Notes under the pieces: model-generated | Seen by the model: only the letters and a program-made list of their open reading frames with translations | Told to the model about the DNA's origin: nothing | Database searches by the model: none | Source: Alphaproteobacteria bacterium | GTDB taxonomy: Bacteria > Pseudomonadota > Alphaproteobacteria > Micropepsales > Micropepsaceae | Assembly: GCA_003131925.1 (NCBI GenBank) | Contig: PKWC01000085.1 | Location: 14,233-26,088 of the forward strand | Length of the DNA: 11,856 nucleotides | Direction: 5' to 3' | Position numbers and translations under genes: made by a program | Shown here: in pieces, positions 8,401-11,856 of the stretch | How positions within the stretch are numbered: position 1 is the stretch's first letter | How the letters are laid out: every line of letters starts with the position of its first letter

Positions 8401-9837
8401 TTACCCCAAATGAATATCCTTCTGCCGCGTCTCGTCGGCGCCGTCTTCGCGCTTGAGACGGCTGAACACGGCGGTTGAGAGCAAGGTGAAAAGGCCGAGC
8501 GCGAGGAAGGCGTGGTGCAGACCGTGGATCATCTCGATGGGCGATGACCGTGCGGCCGGGGGCACGAAGAACATGGTGGCGAGGCCCGCGATGGCCACGC
8601 CGAAGCTGATCGACAATTGCTGCGAGGTGCTAGCGATGGAGCTCGCCGCGCTCGCTTTCGCCGGCGACACGTCGGCATAGGCGAGCGTGTTCATGCTCGT
8701 ATATTGAGTCGAAGTCAGGCCGCCGTAGCAGAAGGCCTGCAGCACGATCAGCCAGACCGGCGTGCCGGTTCCGATGGCGGCGAACAACATCAGGAAAACG
8801 CTCATGAGCAGCGTGTTGCCGATCAGCACCGTGCGATAGCCGAAGCGCTCCAGGACCTGGCGGATCACGATCTTCGTGCTCATCGCGGCGGCGGCCTGAG
8901 GCATGATCAGGAGGCCCGACTGCACGGGTGAGAATCCCAATCCCACCTGATAGAGGAGTGGCAGCAGGAATGGCACGCCGCCGATGCCGAGCCGCGTGAA
9001 GAAGCCGCCGCCGACAGCAGCGGCGAAGGAGCGGATACGAAAGAGACCCAGCCGCAGCAGCGGCCAGCGCGTGCGCTCGGCATGCACGCCATAGCCGAAC
9101 AGGAGAGCTATCGAAACGAACAGAAGCCCGAGAATCTCCGGCGCGCTCAGCGCGTGTTCGCCGAAGACTTCGAGCACATAGGACAGAAGCGCCAATCCGG
9201 CGCCGAAGAGAATAAGGCCCTCGATATCGAGCGGCCTTGTCCGCTCGCGATAGTCCGGCAGCTTCATCCAGACGAGCACCAGTCCGGCAATGCCGACGGG
9301 GACGTTGAGAAAGAAGATCGCGCGCCAGTGAAAATAGGAGACGATGAATCCGCCCGCGGCCGGGCCCAGCATCGGCGCGACCAGCGCGGGGATGGCAACG
9401 AAGCTCATCGCCCGGATCAGCTCCGATCTTGGAAAGCTGCGCACCAGCGTGAGCCGGCCCACCGGCACCATCATGGCACCGCCGCATCCCTGCAGCACGC
9501 GGCAGGCGACGAGGAGGTGGATGTTGCTCATCAATCCGCACAGAAGCGAGCCGAACGTGAATATGCCGATGGCCGAGGCGAACACGCACCGCGTGCCGAA
9601 CCGGTCGGCCATCCAGCCGCTGACTGGAATGAAGACGGCGAGGCTAAGCGTGTAGCTCGCCAGCACGGCCTTCATGCTGAGCGGAGTCGTGCCGATCGCT
9701 TTCGCGACGATGGGCACCGCGGTATTCAAGATCGTGGTGTCGAGCGATTCCATGAAGAACGCGACCGCCACGAGCCAGGGCAGCACGCGCCGGATCGCGG
9801 GAGATGGTGTCGCGGATGTCAGGGCTTTGGTTGTCAA
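8401..9837 (-). CDS. MFS exporter, DHA2 (EmrB/QacA) family, MdtD-like
   Basis: This is an inner-membrane proton-coupled exporter of the 14-helix DHA2 group. Visible hallmarks are LDTTILNTAVP in the first helix, loop motif A as GWMADRFGTR, GCGGAMMVPVGR, the antiporter motif C region ending LGPAAGG, and WRAIFFLNVPVG. The order of segments and later stretches (GLGFSPVQSGLLIMP, RFGYRTVL, SMNTL) follow Escherichia coli MdtD closely. The open frame extends to a GTG at 9990, giving 529 residues, but the first 51 are Arg/Ala-rich, non-membrane and unlike the family. The TTG at 9837, with GGAAAG just upstream, gives 478 residues close to MdtD's 471, and the product then begins MTTKALTSATPSPAIRRVLPW. 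I prefer that start, though its ribosome binding site is close. No two-component regulator, RND pump or TetR gene adjoins it. The substrate is unknown; a drug or metabolite is inferred from the family. Confidence 0.88.
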   Translation of the reverse strand: MTTKALTSATPSPAIRRVLPWLVAVAFFMESLDTTILNTAVPIVAKAIGTTPLSMKAVLASYTLSLAVFIPVSGWMADRFGTRCVFASAIGIFTFGSLLCGLMSNIHLLVACRVLQGCGGAMMVPVGRLTLVRSFPRSELIRAMSFVAIPALVAPMLGPAAGGFIVSYFHWRAIFFLNVPVGIAGLVLVWMKLPDYRERTRPLDIEGLILFGAGLALLSYVLEVFGEHALSAPEILGLLFVSIALLFGYGVHAERTRWPLLRLGLFRIRSFAAAVGGGFFTRLGIGGVPFLLPLLYQVGLGFSPVQSGLLIMPQAAAAMSTKIVIRQVLERFGYRTVLIGNTLLMSVFLMLFAAIGTGTPVWLIVLQAFCYGGLTSTQYTSMNTLAYADVSPAKASAASSIASTSQQLSISFGVAIAGLATMFFVPPAARSSPIEMIHGLHHAFLALGLFTLLSTAVFSRLKREDGADETRQKDIHLG

Positions 9838-9983
9838 GCTTTCCGCAGATGCTCCTGGGACTGCGGGCGCCCTCGCCCGACCGCGTTGCCCGGCTTGGGC
9901 ACGGAAATGTCGAGCCGGCATGCTGCAAATGTTTTGTAAGAATTGGCCGTCACGGTGTCCGTTGACCTTGCTGCAAAGACTGC

Positions 9984-10178
9984 ATGGCACAGAATTCGTA
10001 TCACATTTACGGCCTTGTCGGGATCGGGCTTGGCCTTTATTCCGTTTTCAAGAGAAAAATTGGAATAGGGAATGGCGTGTCGTCGCGACCGCAGTTCTTC
10101 ATCGTCGGTCTGGCCGCCGTATTGCTCGGGATAGCCGTGATCGGAATCGGCGTTCTCTTGATGCTGAGCGCTGCCTAG
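9984..10178 (+). CDS. Possible 64-residue membrane protein, unknown function
   Basis: This short frame encodes a plausible two-helix inner-membrane protein. One hydrophobic segment is near residues 8-21 (IYGLVGIGLGLYSVF), followed by a basic loop (KRKIGIG) and a strong second segment near 38-62 (FFIVGLAAVLLGIAVIGIGV). The pattern is unlikely in a random reading of this GC-rich DNA. No clear Shine-Dalgarno precedes the ATG, and I do not recognise a family. It would be divergent from the MFS gene if that gene starts at 9837, and would overlap only the doubtful N-terminal extension otherwise. It may be a real orphan small protein or a chance frame. Confidence 0.5.
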   Translation: MAQNSYHIYGLVGIGLGLYSVFKRKIGIGNGVSSRPQFFIVGLAAVLLGIAVIGIGVLLMLSAA

Positions 10179-10203
10179 CAGGCTGTTGAAGAACTGGCCG
10201 TTA
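10174..10203. mobile_element. Possible insertion-sequence end remnant
   Basis: The stretch containing CTAGCAGGCTGTTGAA just after the small membrane ORF resembles the AGGCTGTTGAAAAA-type terminal repeats I associate with several transposase families. No partner inverted repeat, target duplication or transposase fragment is visible nearby. A similar 15-base stretch (AAGAATTGGCCGTCA at 9938-9952 against AAGAACTGGCCGTTA at 10189-10203, 13 of 15 identical) lies on the other side of the ORF in direct orientation. The evidence is weak and rests on resemblance only. Confidence 0.2.
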
Positions 10204-10290
10204 TCTGCGCGGGCAGCGCGAGACGCCGCGGTCGGATCGGGCATCCTGGGCTCGTTCGCGAGCATGGTGCTGATCAACCTCGACCAGCCT

Positions 10291-10305
10291 CCGCCGGCCC
10301 GGCGG
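10291..10305 (-). terminator. GC-rich hairpin after the DUF488 stop codon
   Basis: CCGCCG at 10291-10296 and CGGCGG at 10300-10305 form a perfect six-pair stem with a three-base loop, five bases past the DUF488 stop on the minus strand. No T run follows, so it is only a candidate intrinsic or Rho-assisted terminator, or a transcript 3'-end stabiliser. Confidence 0.3.
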
Positions 10306-10310
10306 CGTTG

Positions 10311-10856
10311 TCACGTTAAGGAATAGGTCAGCATCCCGGCAGATCCGATCCTGGCAGCTTTTGTGATTTGCGCCGTTTCGATTTTGCGCGGTCCGAGAAT
10401 GTGAACGACGTCTTCTCCGGCGGCGATGAGGTAATCGGCGATGATCCGCCGATGGCACCGCCACCACAACACCTCTGCGCACATGATTGCGCAGCGGTCC
10501 GCTTGCCCAACTTCGCGCAATCTGCTCAAGCCCGAATGAAATTCGTCGCTCATCGCGTAATCGGCGTAATTGTGAAAGCTCTGGTTTTGCCAAAACGCGT
10601 TCACATCCGCCAAAACGGCGCGCGAACGCGCACGCCGGCCACCGAGAGCCGCAATATGAACATACCCCATCTGGAATGCGCAAAGAGCCCGTGGAAGCTC
10701 GTCCGGATTGTATTGCGGATTGCCGCGTGACTTCGGGATGCTCCGAACATCCACAACGAGAGAAATATCGGCGTCTTTCAGCAACGCCACGAATTCGGAA
10801 ATTGTCCTGTTCGAATGTCCCACAGTGTAAAATGGCTCAGCCATGTGAACGCCCAT
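10311..10856 (-). CDS. DUF488 family protein
   Basis: This protein of about 181 residues belongs to the DUF488 family, whose biochemical function is not established. Family signatures are clear: YTVGHSNRTISEF at the N-terminus, VVDVRSIPKSRGNPQYN, HIAALGG, and near the C-terminus CAEVLWWRCHRRIIADYL. The conserved Cys, Arg and His in the last motif suggest a ligand or metal site, which is inference. It ends with the usual PRKI region and a short tail. Two starts are possible: the ATG at 10856, or the ATG at 10844, which gives MAEPFYTVG and fits the usual N-terminal position of the family better. Neither has a strong ribosome binding site. It lies 39 bases downstream of the HVA1-family gene on the same strand, so the two may form one unit. 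It appears soluble and cytoplasmic, with no signal peptide or membrane segment. Confidence 0.9.
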   Translation of the reverse strand: MGVHMAEPFYTVGHSNRTISEFVALLKDADISLVVDVRSIPKSRGNPQYNPDELPRALCAFQMGYVHIAALGGRRARSRAVLADVNAFWQNQSFHNYADYAMSDEFHSGLSRLREVGQADRCAIMCAEVLWWRCHRRIIADYLIAAGEDVVHILGPRKIETAQITKAARIGSAGMLTYSLT

Positions 10857-10895
10857 GGATGGCCAGCCTGCCGATCAGGCTTTGTCGCAATCTGG

Positions 10896-11111
10896 TCAGC
10901 GATGCGACCGCGTCAATACGGCTCCTTTGTGCAAAGCGACGTGATCGGTCTTGTCGCTCTTGATCGCGTATTGGGGTTCCTCATCGGTCGCATGGTGAAC
11001 GTATCCTTTGTAGTTCACGTTCCTTTTGTGCACTTTGATGATCGTTCCACTCACCCGTCCCGCTTCGGAGTTCCAGCTCACGTGATCGCCGATTTTGAAA
11101 GCTTTTGTCAT
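10896..11111 (-). CDS. HVA1 family (DUF2945) small protein
   Basis: This 71-residue protein starts MTKAFKIGDHVSWNSEAG and continues with GTIIKVHK, YKGYVHHATDEEPQYAIKSD and KTDHVALHKG. That matches the small HVA1/DUF2945 family, described as having a Tudor-like beta-barrel (hypervirulence-associated). The family is small, basic and soluble; its molecular role in bacteria is not established. The open frame extends upstream to 11228, but the extra 39 residues are proline- and glycine-rich and absent from family members. The ATG at 11109-11111 is therefore chosen, although only a weak GGA precedes it. It is followed closely by the DUF488 gene on the same strand and is divergent from hsp20, leaving a 374-base shared upstream region. 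In related bacteria such genes are often found among general-stress genes; that is general recollection rather than something seen here. Confidence 0.88.
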   Translation of the reverse strand: MTKAFKIGDHVSWNSEAGRVSGTIIKVHKRNVNYKGYVHHATDEEPQYAIKSDKTDHVALHKGAVLTRSHR

Positions 11112-11434
11112 TGCAGAATATCCGGGATTGGCATGACTTGAACGAATTGGACGGCTTGATGGTGGCTGCGGCGCACCGCCGCCAACCTGGTTCAGGGCCG
11201 GGTGTTCCGGGAGGGTTCGCCCTTCCACTGGTAAGGACGAAACCGCGTTTGCCTGTTCCGAAATTGTCGTCGGAGCCCCGTCGGAGCGGACAAGGTGTCC
11301 CGGAAAAACTCGTCACATGTCACGAAGTCAATGACAAAACGGCAGTAATACAGACTATAAAACATCTGAAATTGATAAATATTGCTGAAGAAAATGTGGC
11401 TATTGCACAATAAAATCCTATATCAGTTTTGCAG
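11112..11434. other. Shared upstream region of the HVA1-family and Hsp20 genes
   Basis: This divergent intergenic region changes sharply in composition. The left part to about 11310 is GC-rich and holds a hairpin (11163-11171 with 11176-11184, eight of nine pairs, loop CGCA) and a nine-base direct repeat, CGTCGGAGC, at 11268-11276 and 11279-11287. The right part, from about 11325, is strongly AT-rich and should contain the hsp20 promoter. CCTATAT at 11417-11423 resembles a heat-shock sigma factor (RpoH) -10 element, but no matching CTTG lies at the right distance, so I do not call a promoter. A plus-strand open frame at 11105-11413 has no recognised protein character. Confidence 0.5.
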
Positions 11435-11485
11435 TTTGAATGACGAATATTCAAATTTTGCTCAATCAATACAAGGAAAAAAATT
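11435..11485 (+). promoter_or_regulatory. ROSE-like RNA thermometer in the hsp20 leader
   Basis: Two hairpins can form just before the hsp20 start. The first pairs TTTGAAT (11435-11441) with ATTCAAA (11449-11455), seven perfect pairs and a seven-base loop. The second pairs TTTTGCT (11456-11462) with AGGAAAA (11474-11480), which includes the Shine-Dalgarno. Its pairing is four U-A, one G-G opposition, C-G and U-A, with an 11-base loop. The UUGCU segment opposite AGGA with a G-G mismatch is the hallmark of ROSE elements, which block translation of rhizobial small heat-shock genes at normal temperature and melt on heating. Known ROSE leaders often have extra GC-rich upstream hairpins, which are not evident here. 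The fold is read by eye. Confidence 0.65.
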
Positions 11486-11856
11486 ATGTCGTATCAAATG
11501 TCATATCTATCTCCGCAGTCTTCGTGGTTCAGGCCCGGGTCAAGCATTGATGCAAACCGGGGATTCCTCTCGGCCTTGAACAGGGAGATCGACCAGGTCC
11601 TCGATGGGTTTGGTTCCTACCCGTCCAAGTCGGGAACATCCTCCCACAGCTCGACGCCGCGGATGAGCGTCAACGAGTCCGACAGTTCAGTCGAAATCGA
11701 GACCGAATTGCCCGGCGTCGAAGAGAAGGACGTGGAGATCTCGTTGAGCGACGACGTGCTCACGATCAAGGGCGAGAAGCGGATGGAAAGCAACCTGCAG
11801 CACAGCGACTACTGCCATCAGGAGCGGACGTTCGGCAAGTTTTCACGTTCGATCAC
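11486..11856 (+). CDS. Small heat-shock protein, Hsp20 family (3' partial)
   Basis: This ATP-independent holdase chaperone binds unfolding proteins in the cytoplasm during heat or other stress. The window edge cuts the gene after 123 codons. The start is the ATG at 11486, preceded by AAGGA with eight bases between. The product begins MSYQMSYLSPQSSWF and has a family-like N-terminal segment (FLSALNREIDQVLDGFG, around residues 27-43). The alpha-crystallin domain begins near residue 57 (TPRMSVNESDSSVEIETELP), with the characteristic ELPGV followed by VEISLSDDVLTIKGEK and ERTFGKFSRS, the usual strand preceding the middle of the domain. The final part and the C-terminal IXI tail lie outside the window. 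A ROSE-like hairpin over the ribosome binding site suggests temperature control of translation. Confidence 0.93.
   Translation, partial: MSYQMSYLSPQSSWFRPGSSIDANRGFLSALNREIDQVLDGFGSYPSKSGTSSHSSTPRMSVNESDSSVEIETELPGVEEKDVEISLSDDVLTIKGEKRMESNLQHSDYCHQERTFGKFSRSI

Noticed and set aside
9082..9939. Plus-strand open frame of 285 codons opposite the MFS exporter
   Set aside because: Its Arg/His/Glu-rich, low-complexity translation is the typical mirror of a membrane-protein gene, and the minus-strand frame has clear MFS motifs.
11112..11228. N-terminal extension of the HVA1-family protein to 11228
   Set aside because: The 39 extra residues are Pro/Gly/Ser-rich and not part of the family; the ATG at 11111 gives the normal length.
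11105..11413. Plus-strand ORF of 102 codons between the HVA1-family and Hsp20 genes
   Set aside because: It starts inside the HVA1-family gene on the opposite strand, has no clear ribosome binding site, crosses the abrupt composition change and matches no family I recognise.
11400..11423. Heat-shock sigma factor promoter ending in CCTATAT
   Set aside because: The -10-like element fits, but no CTTG-type -35 lies 16-18 bases upstream, so the match could be chance in AT-rich DNA.

Overview
This 11.9 kb window looks like chromosome of a GC-rich alphaproteobacterium, probably of the order Hyphomicrobiales (Rhizobiales). That rests on the gene families present (a fused isobutyryl-CoA-type mutase, a DmdC-type acyl-CoA dehydrogenase, GloVer-repeat, DUF488 and HVA1-family proteins, a ROSE-like Hsp20 leader) and on the base composition. 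Genus cannot be fixed from the sequence alone. No transposase gene, tRNA, rRNA or CRISPR array was found.

Positions 1-6410 hold a metabolic, cobalamin-centred block. A 5'-truncated acyl-CoA dehydrogenase is followed 57 bases later by icmF, an adenosylcobalamin-dependent acyl-CoA mutase fused to its own GTPase chaperone. The next gene starts inside the icmF stop codon (GTGA overlap). It encodes a small protein whose N-terminal part resembles the B12-processing protein CblC/MMACHC and whose C-terminal part carries two four-cysteine iron-sulfur motifs. As sequenced, its reading frame is broken by one base in a T run between the two motifs. Converging on it is a BtuF-like cobalamin-binding protein with no visible signal peptide. 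Together the four genes suggest acyl-CoA oxidation and carbon-skeleton rearrangement plus proteins that bind, reduce or reload the B12 cofactor. The servicing role is inferred.

Positions 6411-6860 are an apparently non-coding gap with one long inverted repeat. Positions 6861-8204 encode a secreted seven-unit GloVer-type repeat protein of unknown function. Positions 8401-9837 (minus strand) encode an MdtD-like DHA2 major facilitator exporter. A possible 64-residue membrane protein at 9984-10178 runs divergently from it and is followed by a short stretch resembling an insertion-sequence end.

The right end looks stress-related. On the minus strand an HVA1-family (DUF2945) protein precedes a DUF488 protein, in a possible two-gene unit. 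Divergent from them, an Hsp20 small heat-shock gene runs off the window end. Its AT-rich leader can fold into a hairpin that traps the ribosome binding site in the arrangement typical of ROSE RNA thermometers, and this is the clearest regulatory signal in the window.
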